Source of the DNA: Rhodospirillales bacterium
Lineage (GTDB): Bacteria; Pseudomonadota; Alphaproteobacteria; Acetobacterales; Acetobacteraceae
Assembly (NCBI GenBank): GCA_018971905.1
Contig: JAGWZS010000033.1
Location: 1-11,735, forward strand
Reading direction: 5' to 3'
Length of the DNA stretch: 11,735 nt
Below the pieces are notes generated by a model that saw only the letters and a program-made list of their open reading frames with translations, was not told where the DNA came from and did not search any database. Shown piece by piece: positions 1-6,009 of this stretch. The position numbers and the translations under genes are program-made. Positions within the stretch are counted from its first letter, which is position 1, and each line of letters begins with the position of its first letter.

Positions 1-18
1 AAAATCATGCTTGGGCAT
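1..18 (-). CDS. Possible start of a minus-strand gene, cut by the window edge
   Basis: On the minus strand an ATG at 18-16 opens MPKHDF and runs off the left edge. A purine-rich Shine-Dalgarno sequence, GGAGGGG (complement of 24-30), lies 5 nt upstream. A good ribosome site at proper spacing is the only evidence; with six codons visible no product can be named. If real, the gene diverges from the toxin-antitoxin operon and shares the roughly 200-bp intergenic stretch with it. Confidence 0.35.
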
Positions 19-158
19 CGTGGCCCCTCCATCGCTACAGATTGCCACCAATTCATCGCCGCTCCCGGCGTTGCGCCGAACAGCGCAGCCTATCGTTCCG
101 CCCTGCCCGCGCGCCACTTCCGAATCGGAAGCGTGCAGGCGGCAGTCTCTCGAAAATC

Positions 159-187
159 TTCCACGCAGCTGTGCTTCATGCTATAAG
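159..187 (+). promoter_or_regulatory. Putative sigma70-type promoter of the toxin-antitoxin operon
   Basis: TATAAG at 182-187 is preceded by TG and one base (179-181), an extended -10 arrangement. A weak -35 (TTCCAC, 159-164) lies 17 nt upstream of it. The position, about 30 nt before the antitoxin start, fits a short-leader promoter. The call rests on consensus similarity alone. Confidence 0.4.
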
Positions 188-205
188 TGACCATCTAACT
201 GGTCA
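188..205. promoter_or_regulatory. Operator-like palindrome before the antitoxin gene
   Basis: TGACCA (188-193) and TGGTCA (200-205) form a perfect 6-bp inverted repeat with a 6-nt spacer. It starts directly after the putative -10 hexamer and runs into the antitoxin ribosome site (AGGAG, 205-209). Phd/YefM-type antitoxins repress their own operon by binding such palindromes next to the promoter, so this is the likely autoregulatory site. The repeat is seen in the sequence; the binding is inferred. Confidence 0.5.
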
Positions 206-215
206 GGAGAACCCC

Positions 216-458
216 ATGAACAGCGTCAATCTCGCCAATGCAAAGGCCCATCTGAGCGAGCTGGTCGAACGGGCCGCCGCCGGGGAGGCTGTTGGAATCA
301 CCCGCCGGGGCAAAAAGGTAGCGCAGATCGTCTCCGCCAATACGCCGCGCAAGCCGGTCACTCTCGCCGCCCTGCAAGCCGTGACCGCCACCATGCCCAA
401 GCAGGCGGAACCCGCGCGCGAGGCCATCAGTAAAATGCGCGACGAGGCGCGCTATTGA
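216..458 (+). CDS. Type II toxin-antitoxin antitoxin, Phd/YefM type
   Basis: This encodes an 80-aa protein that should neutralise the PIN-domain toxin encoded next to it and repress the operon. The N-terminal half has the usual Phd/YefM pattern: a short strand (NSVNLANAKAHLSELVERA, residues 2-20), a helix, then VGITRRGKKVAQIV (26-39), the family's 'I-T-R-x-G-K-x-V-A' strand-turn. The C-terminal 40 residues are charged and low in complexity, as expected of the toxin-wrapping tail. The start at 216 is chosen because AGGAG (205-209) precedes it at 6 nt and the homology begins there; an open frame upstream to 42 has no support. The stop overlaps the toxin start (TTGA at 455-458), which implies translational coupling. 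Confidence 0.85.
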   Translation: MNSVNLANAKAHLSELVERAAAGEAVGITRRGKKVAQIVSANTPRKPVTLAALQAVTATMPKQAEPAREAISKMRDEARY

Positions 459-880
459 GCCTGTATCTCGACACATCCCTGCTGGTCGCGGCCCTGACCA
501 ACGAGGCTGAGACCGCGCGCATGCAGGCCTGGCTGGCGGCGCAAGTTCCGGAAGAGTTGATGATCAGCGACTGGGTGGTCACGGAATTTTCCTCGGCCCT
601 ATCGATCAAGCTGCGCACCGGGCAGTTGCAGCCAGCGCACCGCGCCGATGCGCTGGCCATGTTCACACACCTGACTACTGAAAGCTTCACGCTGCTGCCC
701 ATCAGCGGGCAGCAATTCCGCACGGCCGCACGCTACGCCGACCAATATACGCTGGGCTTGCGCGCGGGCGATGCCTTGCATCTTGCCAGCTGTGCAGATC
801 ACGGCGCCACGCTCTGCACGCTGGACCGCCGCCTCAGCGAAGCAGGCCGCACATTGGGCGTGAAGACTCTGCTTCTCTGA
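455..880 (+). CDS. vapC: PIN-domain ribonuclease toxin (VapC-like)
   Basis: This is a 141-aa single PIN-domain protein, the usual VapC length, presumably a metal-dependent RNase that stops translation when freed from its antitoxin. The acidic active-site set is complete: D6 in YLDTSLL, E44 in VVTEFSSAL, D106 in RAGDALHLA, and D124 in CTLDRRL. The start is TTG at 455, overlapping the antitoxin stop codon TGA; the strand beta-1 motif starts only three residues later, so a later start would delete the catalytic Asp. The overlap and order (antitoxin first) match type II modules. The reading frame is intact with no missing key residue, so the module is probably functional. The RNA target cannot be read from sequence. 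Confidence 0.88.
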   Translation: MSLYLDTSLLVAALTNEAETARMQAWLAAQVPEELMISDWVVTEFSSALSIKLRTGQLQPAHRADALAMFTHLTTESFTLLPISGQQFRTAARYADQYTLGLRAGDALHLASCADHGATLCTLDRRLSEAGRTLGVKTLLL

Positions 881-896
881 CAAACGCCCACGCAAA

Positions 897-927
897 ATGG
901 GCCGCCCTACTGCCGCGTCCGGCCCAT
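897..927. terminator. Inverted repeat between convergent genes, possible terminator
   Basis: ATGGGCCG (897-904) and CGGCCCAT (920-927) form a perfect 8-bp stem with a 15-nt loop, placed between the toxin stop (880) and the stop of the convergent 175-aa gene (947). There is no clear U-run on either side, so it is at best a weak bidirectional terminator; position is the main argument. Confidence 0.35.
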
Positions 928-946
928 CCGCATTCGTCATAATGCT

Positions 947-1474
947 TTACTGAAAATCGGGGGCATCCTGCTTCCCGCCCTGTTCCCCGGCGATGTCGGC
1001 TAGGCAGTCCGACAGGAACTCCGTGGTCGAGCAGGCTTTGATGGCATCGGCGGTAATGAACATCGCCATGCCGCCAAACCCATCGGCGCGCATTTTTGAA
1101 CAGGTGAACGCCGTCGTCACGGTGATATAACGTAGTTTGGATGATCGCCGTACGATATCCTGGAGAATCACCTCCCAGGACATGCCGCTCATATCCAGTT
1201 CAACGGATGCATCACCCGATGCGGCAGCTTTGAGCTTCTCCTCCACATAGGCGCGCACCCGGCTGTCACTGCCATGGGCGGCATACAGCGCCGCCACAAG
1301 TTCGGCGCGACTGACCCGGATCAGGTCCGATGAACCCTGCCAGGAATGAAAATAGGTTCCCTCACCATCCGAGCCCGCATCAAACATATGCGAGAGCAGC
1401 AATAGTTCCAGCTCCGTCATGTCCGCGTTCGGAATGATCTCCGGGATCACGGTCGGTGAAAAATAATCCGCCAT
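947..1474 (-). CDS. Conserved-looking hypothetical protein, 175 aa
   Basis: I do not recognise a named family, although the opening (MADYFSPTVI, then PNADMTELELLLLSHMFDA, residues 15-33) resembles small uncharacterised proteins I associate with alphaproteobacterial plasmids and islands. There is no signal peptide and no membrane segment; the protein is acidic and probably cytosolic. The middle (68-110) looks helical and the end (135-163) contains MFITADAIKACST, with cysteines at 125, 148 and 157. The start is well supported: AGGAGGT (complement of 1479-1485) lies 4 nt before the ATG. A hairpin at 1495-1515 separates it from the truncated DUF6915-type gene upstream, so it may have its own promoter or be read through. 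No function is proposed. Confidence 0.7.
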   Translation of the reverse strand: MADYFSPTVIPEIIPNADMTELELLLLSHMFDAGSDGEGTYFHSWQGSSDLIRVSRAELVAALYAAHGSDSRVRAYVEEKLKAAASGDASVELDMSGMSWEVILQDIVRRSSKLRYITVTTAFTCSKMRADGFGGMAMFITADAIKACSTTEFLSDCLADIAGEQGGKQDAPDFQ

Positions 1475-1494
1475 ACTGACCTCCTGAAATGCAA

Positions 1495-1515
1495 AACCCG
1501 GCGCGGGGCCGGGTT
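1495..1515 (-). terminator. GC-rich hairpin between the DUF6915-type gene and the 175-aa gene
   Basis: AACCCGGC (1495-1502) pairs with GCCGGGTT (1508-1515) over 8 bp around a 5-nt loop. Read on the minus strand, the direction of both flanking genes, the stem runs into TTTT, the layout of a short rho-independent terminator or of an attenuator in front of the 947-1474 gene. Confidence 0.55.
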
Positions 1516-1550
1516 ATTGTTTGAAAGAGATGGATGGTAAAAGCCGACGC

Positions 1551-1844
1551 TCAGGCAGTATCGACTTCAAATGGATCGAGCAGTCTATGCAGCGCCTTGG
1601 CCCGGCCCATCCAGGGTTCGGGCCGGATGGCTTTGATCCAGTCCGCGAAGCCCGGTATGAAGCCGAGATCTTCACTAACGTGTTGCTCGCCGATCAAACG
1701 CACCGGCACGATACGCCCCGTGGAAATCGTCACCACGGAGCCAAAGAATCTCTCCGCCATGAAAATGCCTTCAGCATGATGGCGAAGTGCCCGGTGCCGA
1801 AAATCCGATGAGATCATCTTGCTCTCATCAAACCAAGTGTCCAT
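1551..1844 (-). CDS. DUF6915-type protein, 5'-truncated
   Basis: The 97 visible residues resemble the DUF6915 family of small uncharacterised proteins. The signature parts are WFDESK (4-9), FRHRALRHHAEGIF (15-28), RIVPVRLIGEQHVSEDLG (44-61) and DWIKAIRPEPWMGR (68-81). Family members, as I recall them, carry about 25 more N-terminal residues, including an HHA-type motif, before the WFD motif; here homology stops at that Trp. The codons before it fall within the 24-bp repeat at 1832-1855, so the 5' end was probably removed by the event that left that repeat. The first ATG (1844) has no Shine-Dalgarno sequence and there is a stop in frame shortly upstream. It is likely a remnant, although the C-terminal 90 residues are uncorrupted. 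Confidence 0.65.
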   Translation of the reverse strand: MDTWFDESKMISSDFRHRALRHHAEGIFMAERFFGSVVTISTGRIVPVRLIGEQHVSEDLGFIPGFADWIKAIRPEPWMGRAKALHRLLDPFEVDTA

Positions 1845-1855
1845 CGTCGAATGAT
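1832..1855. repeat. 24-bp direct repeat, copy 1 of 2
   Basis: The 24 bases beginning ACCAAGTGTCCATCG are identical to 11588-11611, in the same orientation. The sequences diverge at once on both sides (A/G before, C/T after). This copy lies exactly where homology of the DUF6915-type gene stops. The inner 18 nt from TGTCC look like a mobile-element end; ACCAAG may be shared by chance or reflect target choice. Confidence 0.75.
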
Positions 1856-1925
1856 CGCGCTATCTCAATCACGCTGGTACAAAATATCCGTCAGGCCAGG
1901 CCGTTCTCGGAGGGATACGCTTGGT

Positions 1926-2741
1926 TCAGTCATTAACTGAAAGAACCATGATCGGGTCAGAAATCTTCTCCGGTGCGATTTCCTGATCGAGCGGCAGTAC
2001 CGCCGTGCCAATTGCAAAAAATTCGATCACATGCGTTTGCCAGCCATAGCTACCCTCGTGGATGTCCACGCCAACGACACCCTCGGCTTTTGCCGCGGCA
2101 GCTTCGAACTGCATGCGTTCCACGGCGATCTCTCGAGCTTCATATAAGGCGGCCGTGAAATTCTCCAGCTCGACATTCCGCCCCACCGTGCCAAACCCAG
2201 CCAGCGCGCCGCGATGCGCGACATGGTACACGCAAGAGCCCATCACCATCTCAACGGGGCGGTAGCCGGAATGCAACAGCGACCAGAAATCCTGGCCAGA
2301 GAGGTCTGAGGTGAACGGTCCACCATCATGCGCGCGGAAGCCTGTAGATCCTTCGCCATGCACAACGCCAGTGCCAATGGCGATGAACTCCAGCAGATGC
2401 TCGTCCCATTCCAGGCGCCTGATCGTGAGTTTTACGCCCACGATGCCGTCGGCCCCCATGGCGGAAGCCTCGGCGCGCATCCGTGTCATGGCCAGTTCGC
2501 GTGCGTGGTACATGGCTTTAGAGAGTACATCCATCTCCTGGTTCTGGCTCCATGAGCTGTATTGCACGCCCACATGATAGACGCAGGAGCCAACGCACAG
2601 ACCGATCGGCTCGAATCCGGCCTTGCGGACGAGCAGGAACTCATTGACCGAGAAATCCGAAGTAAACACGCCGGTGGAATGCGCCGAAGAGCGCAAGCCT
2701 TTTAGCCGTTCCTGCGCATGGAGGGGCAAATCATTGGTCAT
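1926..2741 (-). CDS. Tandem YbjQ-like (UPF0145, heavy-metal-binding) protein, last gene of the telA operon
   Basis: This 271-aa protein consists of two copies of one module, residues 25-127 and 143-248. Each copy opens with FTSD(F/L)S, contains GSCVYHV (51-57 and 168-174), then a long helix with AREx-A (80-84, 202-206), and ends with G(I/V)VGV plus a strand closing in AIGT(G/A)V (121-126, 243-248). The helix and last strands match the YbjQ/UPF0145 fold, which in Escherichia coli is a single 107-aa domain and in Pfam is labelled heavy-metal-binding. No signal peptide or membrane segment is present. The ATG overlaps the previous stop by one base (TAATG, 2739-2743), so translation is coupled. 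The repeated Cys and His in GSCVYHV could bind metal or a redox partner; that is inference. Confidence 0.75.
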   Translation of the reverse strand: MTNDLPLHAQERLKGLRSSAHSTGVFTSDFSVNEFLLVRKAGFEPIGLCVGSCVYHVGVQYSSWSQNQEMDVLSKAMYHARELAMTRMRAEASAMGADGIVGVKLTIRRLEWDEHLLEFIAIGTGVVHGEGSTGFRAHDGGPFTSDLSGQDFWSLLHSGYRPVEMVMGSCVYHVAHRGALAGFGTVGRNVELENFTAALYEAREIAVERMQFEAAAAKAEGVVGVDIHEGSYGWQTHVIEFFAIGTAVLPLDQEIAPEKISDPIMVLSVND

Positions 2742-3673
2742 TATATGGCTCCGCTTTCCTCATTGGTGGCGTAGGCTTGATGATGTGGGGGCGTACCTGT
2801 GAGCGGTGTCGGATCGCGCATATCCACGACCATCTTGATCTCGTGTGGCAGTGGCGTGCCACGGCGCGCATCGACAATGGTGGCGACAACGATGTGTCGC
2901 GCGAGATATTCCTTGATCTTGCGCTCACCAACTTCACGCTCAACTTCGAACATCTGGGAAAAATTGACATGCGCTAGCACGCCATTACCCTGGTTGCGTG
3001 CGTTTTGGCGCAGATCCTGATGCGCGGTTCGGCGCACCTGTTCCCACAAATCCGAGAGCTGCCGCGCCTCGGTATTGAACCACAAACTGGGATTGGCGGC
3101 ATAGCCGCTCCAGTCGCGCATCCATTCATAATGCGCGCCTATGGCGATGCCTACCGGCACCACATCGGCCTCCAGCAATTTTACGAACTCCAAGGCAGGC
3201 ACGGTGGCAATAATAGGATCGGATGAGGGTGGCAGGCCGTCGATTTTTACCGCCGTGCCAATGAGCGTAAAATCCATGCTCTCACCCAGCGGCAAGCGGA
3301 TTGTGCGCATTTTTACGTCGAGCACCGCATTGGCGCCGCAGGCTTTTGCTTCTTGCGCCAGACGGTCGAGCGCCTGCCCCCAACCCTCGGCATGGCCGCG
3401 TGTCCAGGAATAGCCGTAATGCAACCAGCAGGTGGCAGAGATAGCGGCGATTGGCTTTAGTCTCTTCGAACGCGCGATGCGCAGTTCCGCCGGGGTTAGG
3501 GTCGCCATCCACGGCTTAGTTCCGGCGGCGGCTTCCTGTAAACGCTCCAGTGCACCAGTGGGGATGCGCCCGCCACGCAGGCTCATCAAAATGTCCATTT
3601 GGCGGTGCGCCGACTCCTCGGCTGCGGCTTTCTGCTCCCGGGTCGTCCCCTTGAATCTATCAAAAATGCTCAT
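2741..3673 (-). CDS. Divergent double YbjQ-like protein, third gene of the telA operon
   Basis: This 310-aa soluble protein has a charged helical N-terminus (1-50) followed by two YbjQ-like modules. The first (about 60-143) has TPAELRIARSKRLKPIAAIS, a Cys at 82, a helix ending in EAKACGANAVLDV (108-120) and a closing strand DFTLIGTAV (134-142). The second (about 158-268) is more diverged: EFVKLLEADVVPVGIAIGAHYEW (162-184), then a long helix and HIVVATIVD (260-268). The Cys of the first module sits where GSCVYHV occurs in the next protein; the second module lacks it. The start at 3673 is chosen because it overlaps the upstream stop as TGATG (3671-3675) and begins MSIFDRFKG; an extension to 3763 would overlap the upstream gene by 90 nt without homology. 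The C-terminal 40 residues are Pro-rich and probably disordered. Confidence 0.75.
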   Translation of the reverse strand: MSIFDRFKGTTREQKAAAEESAHRQMDILMSLRGGRIPTGALERLQEAAAGTKPWMATLTPAELRIARSKRLKPIAAISATCWLHYGYSWTRGHAEGWGQALDRLAQEAKACGANAVLDVKMRTIRLPLGESMDFTLIGTAVKIDGLPPSSDPIIATVPALEFVKLLEADVVPVGIAIGAHYEWMRDWSGYAANPSLWFNTEARQLSDLWEQVRRTAHQDLRQNARNQGNGVLAHVNFSQMFEVEREVGERKIKEYLARHIVVATIVDARRGTPLPHEIKMVVDMRDPTPLTGTPPHHQAYATNEESGAI

Positions 3674-4053
3674 CAACCTGCCATGAATTGTTGCAGTGAA
3701 GCACTTAGTCCTTGAGCCTGTGCTGAAGCTTTTTTGGTCTCTTCCGCCAGCTTGGCAAACCACTCCGGCGGACTGAGGGGTTTAGTATTCAGCGTGATGC
3801 CGCGTACCACCATAGAGATACTCGCAGCCAAACAGCCGTTAATGATCTCAAGCTTGTAGCGGTTTTCGCCAAGCTCGATAATGACACCGATCACCTTGCC
3901 CGATTTTGAAAATAGTCCTTTCTGCTCATGCACCGTTACCAATTCCGGCATCGCCTCCTTCAGCCGGAGTGCGAAGGCGCCGAGGTTGCTCACGGCGTCC
4001 GCCGAAAAACGCCGCAGCCACGCTGCCTGCATGTCGAAATCGAAATCGCTCAT
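3673..4053 (-). CDS. 126-aa companion of TelA, unknown function
   Basis: I know of no named domain for this protein, but similar small proteins appear beside telA in some alphaproteobacteria as far as I recall. It begins MSDFDFDMQAAWLRRFS. It has an amphipathic helix (19-36), a beta-rich middle (VTVHEQKG, 39-46; KVIGVIIELGENRYKLEII, 53-71; ASISMVVRGITLN, 77-89), a PPEWF motif (94-98) and a helical Ala/Gln-rich tail. It lacks a signal peptide and membrane segments. The ATG overlaps the telA stop in ATGA (4050-4053), and its own stop overlaps the next start by one base, so it lies inside a fully coupled operon. A role as binding partner or adaptor of TelA is an inference from context. Confidence 0.75.
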   Translation of the reverse strand: MSDFDFDMQAAWLRRFSADAVSNLGAFALRLKEAMPELVTVHEQKGLFSKSGKVIGVIIELGENRYKLEIINGCLAASISMVVRGITLNTKPLSPPEWFAKLAEETKKASAQAQGLSASLQQFMAG

Positions 4054-5288
4054 TTCTCCAGATTCCGCGCGTTAACTCCTTGCATGCCAGTGACCAGCTT
4101 GTTGCGGATTTCGGACAGTTTCTGCTCGCGCGCAGCCTCCTGCGCCGCCGCTTCACGCTCGATATCAATCACTTCATTCATGGTACGGATCGTTTCATCA
4201 GCTACCTGGGCAAGAACATCAAGGTTACGCGGGTCACCGCCCAGGCTACGCGCGGCAGCGGTGGCAGCGTCATGCGCGCCCTTGGCGGCGAGGAGAGAAA
4301 TTTGTCGGTTGGCGTCATCAAGCTTAGCGGCGGAGTCGGCTGCGTTGCGAATTTCCACCTGCACCACGGCTTGGCTAGCCACAGCCATAAGGCGGGGAAT
4401 AACCACAAGCATGCCGTTTGAAATTTTTATCATCCGCGTCTCTGCGGCGGCACGGTTTTGCTGGATGATTGGGATCAGCATTGCCGAGCCTACTAAAGCC
4501 TCGCGCATATCCCCTATTTTACCCCTGAAATTGGCAATAGCGCCACGAAACGCCTGTACCTCCGCTGCATCTGCCGGGTCTCCGCTGGCGATTGCATTTT
4601 GACGCTTCTGCTCCAATTCATCCTCGGCGCGGTCCAGGGCAATCTGCCCTGCCGCGATCGAAATTTTTAGATTGTGCAGCGCCTGCCGTATGGCCAGTGC
4701 CTGACCATCCAGCAATTGGATGGAAACCGCCAAATCCGCTTTAGTTTTCCGCGCCTTGGCTTGCTCCTCGTCCATGAGTGCGAGAAACTGCTTACGACTC
4801 TCTGCAAACCCCTGAAACGCGGTTTTTGCCTGGGCGATACCCCCCAGTAACCTGCCCATTACGCCGCGCGGTTTCACACCCGCCTCTGCCTCAGCCTGAA
4901 GGTCCGAGATGCGTAGAATTTTGATGCCGTCGACAACTGCGGCGGCGATCTGCCCGGCTTCGCCGGCGTCACCCAGCCGCACTCCGGAGAGCAATTGCCG
5001 CGAGGCGCCAGCGATGCCTGCGAGCACACCCTCACCATGAGTGAGCAAAGAGTTTGTGTTAGAAAAATTAATTTTTTGCGCCTCGGCCTGTGCGGCGGCA
5101 AGCTCCTCCGGCGGCAGATTGGCCACCTCGACAAGACGCTCCGGCTTAGGTAGCGGCGCAAGCTCCTCCGGCAGGGGAGGTGCCGTTTGTGGTTCGAGAC
5201 GAGATATGGGCACCGGCACCTGCACGGCCGGCAAGGTGATATCAAAAGCTGACAGATCAAGCGGTGTGGTGGATAGCGTTTCGTTCAT
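4050..5288 (-). CDS. telA: TelA-family toxic-anion-resistance protein, first gene of the operon
   Basis: This 412-aa cytosolic protein matches the TelA/KlaA family (PF05816), linked to tellurite and other toxic-anion resistance and to phage or colicin resistance through unknown chemistry. Residues 20-60 are Pro/Glu-rich and probably disordered, with PEEL at 40-43 and 60-63. The family core follows: MGRLLGGIAQAKTAF (144-158), a coiled-coil region 165-230 including LDGQALAIRQALHNLKISIAAG (193-214, the family's 'L-Y-x-N-L-K-x-x-I-A-A-G' pattern), then IGDMREALVGSAMLIPIIQQN (258-278) and MLVVIPRLMAVASQAVVQ (293-310). Length is normal for the family. Start 5288 has GGAG (complement of 5296-5299) at 7 nt. 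Three genes follow with overlapping starts and stops, so it heads a four-gene unit. Confidence 0.85.
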   Translation of the reverse strand: MNETLSTTPLDLSAFDITLPAVQVPVPISRLEPQTAPPLPEELAPLPKPERLVEVANLPPEELAAAQAEAQKINFSNTNSLLTHGEGVLAGIAGASRQLLSGVRLGDAGEAGQIAAAVVDGIKILRISDLQAEAEAGVKPRGVMGRLLGGIAQAKTAFQGFAESRKQFLALMDEEQAKARKTKADLAVSIQLLDGQALAIRQALHNLKISIAAGQIALDRAEDELEQKRQNAIASGDPADAAEVQAFRGAIANFRGKIGDMREALVGSAMLIPIIQQNRAAAETRMIKISNGMLVVIPRLMAVASQAVVQVEIRNAADSAAKLDDANRQISLLAAKGAHDAATAAARSLGGDPRNLDVLAQVADETIRTMNEVIDIEREAAAQEAAREQKLSEIRNKLVTGMQGVNARNLEK

Positions 5289-5312
5289 ACGACAGCTCCA
5301 GCGTGCCTACCG

Positions 5313-5340
5313 AATCTAGCATGAAACCCTGCTGGGGCAA
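5313..5340 (-). promoter_or_regulatory. Putative promoter of the telA operon
   Basis: On the minus strand TTGCCC (complement of 5335-5340) is followed after 16 nt by TAGATT (complement of 5313-5318), the latter preceded by TG and one base as in an extended -10. It ends 24 nt upstream of the telA start. The assignment rests on consensus only, and no operator-like repeat is obvious here. Confidence 0.35.
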
Positions 5341-5582
5341 TAACACTGGAGTGTAGAGAAAGCTTGCGCAACTCACTTCTAATGTCATGGTCGGTAAAGT
5401 TCAAACAGAAGGCATTCATTAGGTGCGGTGTGTTCTGGTCCGTGGACGACCTCAAGCGCACCACCGTGCATAGCGGGACCAACAATGCCAATCCAAGCCG
5501 TTCCGATGGACAAAAAACCGCCGTTGACACCCTCTTCTCAATTCAATGCTTCTGTCTGCGCTCCCTCACAAAAAATGCCTAA
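5341..5582. other. Stretch without a convincing gene; faint IS5-like trace on the minus strand
   Basis: Short open frames exist on both strands (5364-5582 plus, 5285-5530 minus) but have no ribosome site or recognisable motif. On the minus strand near 5479-5520, a third frame reads FFVHRNGLDW, which recalls the N-terminal 'RNGLxW' motif of IS5-type transposases; stops follow soon after. This is a weak hint of a decayed transposase, not an annotation. Confidence 0.25.
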
Positions 5583-6009
5583 ATGAAGATAACTTCTGTA
5601 ACAAGACGCTGGATGCAGCTGAACTGCTGCCTTCATGAAACAAACAATTACAAAAAATATTTATTTCTAGCAGAATTCTAAATTTTATTTAGATCTCTGT
5701 TAGAAATTATTCATGAACAATATTGCCGCAAGGATACTTCCGTAGCCGAGATCTTGGCTAAAATAGCGATTCAACGCAATCGGCGGAATTGCTTTTAGTT
5801 TTTTCGGAGATATCTAACCTCACTCAGAATATTTTATAGCAAAATAAAATTACAAAAATTCACCGCTTTCCTCTTCATTCCATCTTAACAGGGCGCTCCA
5901 GTTAAGGCACCAAAGTAAGAATTCTCTTTAATTCTTTGAATTAAAAGATAGGCACACGCATTCATCACCAAGTTGAGGCTTGGGTAAAGCCGTCAAGGGG
6001 AGCTGTAGG
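5583..6009. promoter_or_regulatory. Very AT-rich leader of the amidase/PBP operon
   Basis: No coding frame is supported. The stretch is far richer in A and T than the rest of the window, with runs such as those at 5650-5705. It holds two inverted repeats close to the operon: CTTAAC (5884-5889) with GTTAAG (5901-5906), and TTTAATTC (5927-5934) with GAATTAAA (5938-5945), the latter a tight AT hairpin with a 3-nt loop. These may be regulator-binding sites. Several -10-like hexamers are possible in such DNA, so I do not choose a promoter. Confidence 0.35.

Noticed and set aside
75..90. Short CGGCG-TTG-CGCCG hairpin near the left edge
   Set aside because: A 5-bp stem is expected often in such GC-rich DNA, and no gene end is nearby.
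42..215. N-terminal extension of the antitoxin frame upstream of 216
   Set aside because: It has no ribosome site, is Arg/Pro-rich without family similarity, and would run through the promoter and operator.
427..940. Minus-strand open frames opposite the toxin gene (427-723, 599-940)
   Set aside because: These are shadows of the PIN-domain gene, with no motif or ribosome site of their own.
1521..1811. Plus-strand open frame of 96 codons opposite the DUF6915-type gene
   Set aside because: The minus strand holds recognisable family motifs; the plus frame overlaps it fully and has none.
3674..3763. Longer start for the 310-aa YbjQ-like protein at 3763
   Set aside because: It would overlap the upstream gene by 90 nt, while the ATG at 3673 gives a one-base TGATG overlap like its neighbours.
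3928..4602. 224-codon plus-strand open frame opposite telA
   Set aside because: It is a long shadow frame of a GC-rich gene, with no domain or ribosome site, and it spans a gene junction on the real strand.
5364..5582. Plus-strand open frame of 72 codons in the intergenic stretch
   Set aside because: No recognisable motif or Shine-Dalgarno sequence; listed only as a gene-poor stretch.
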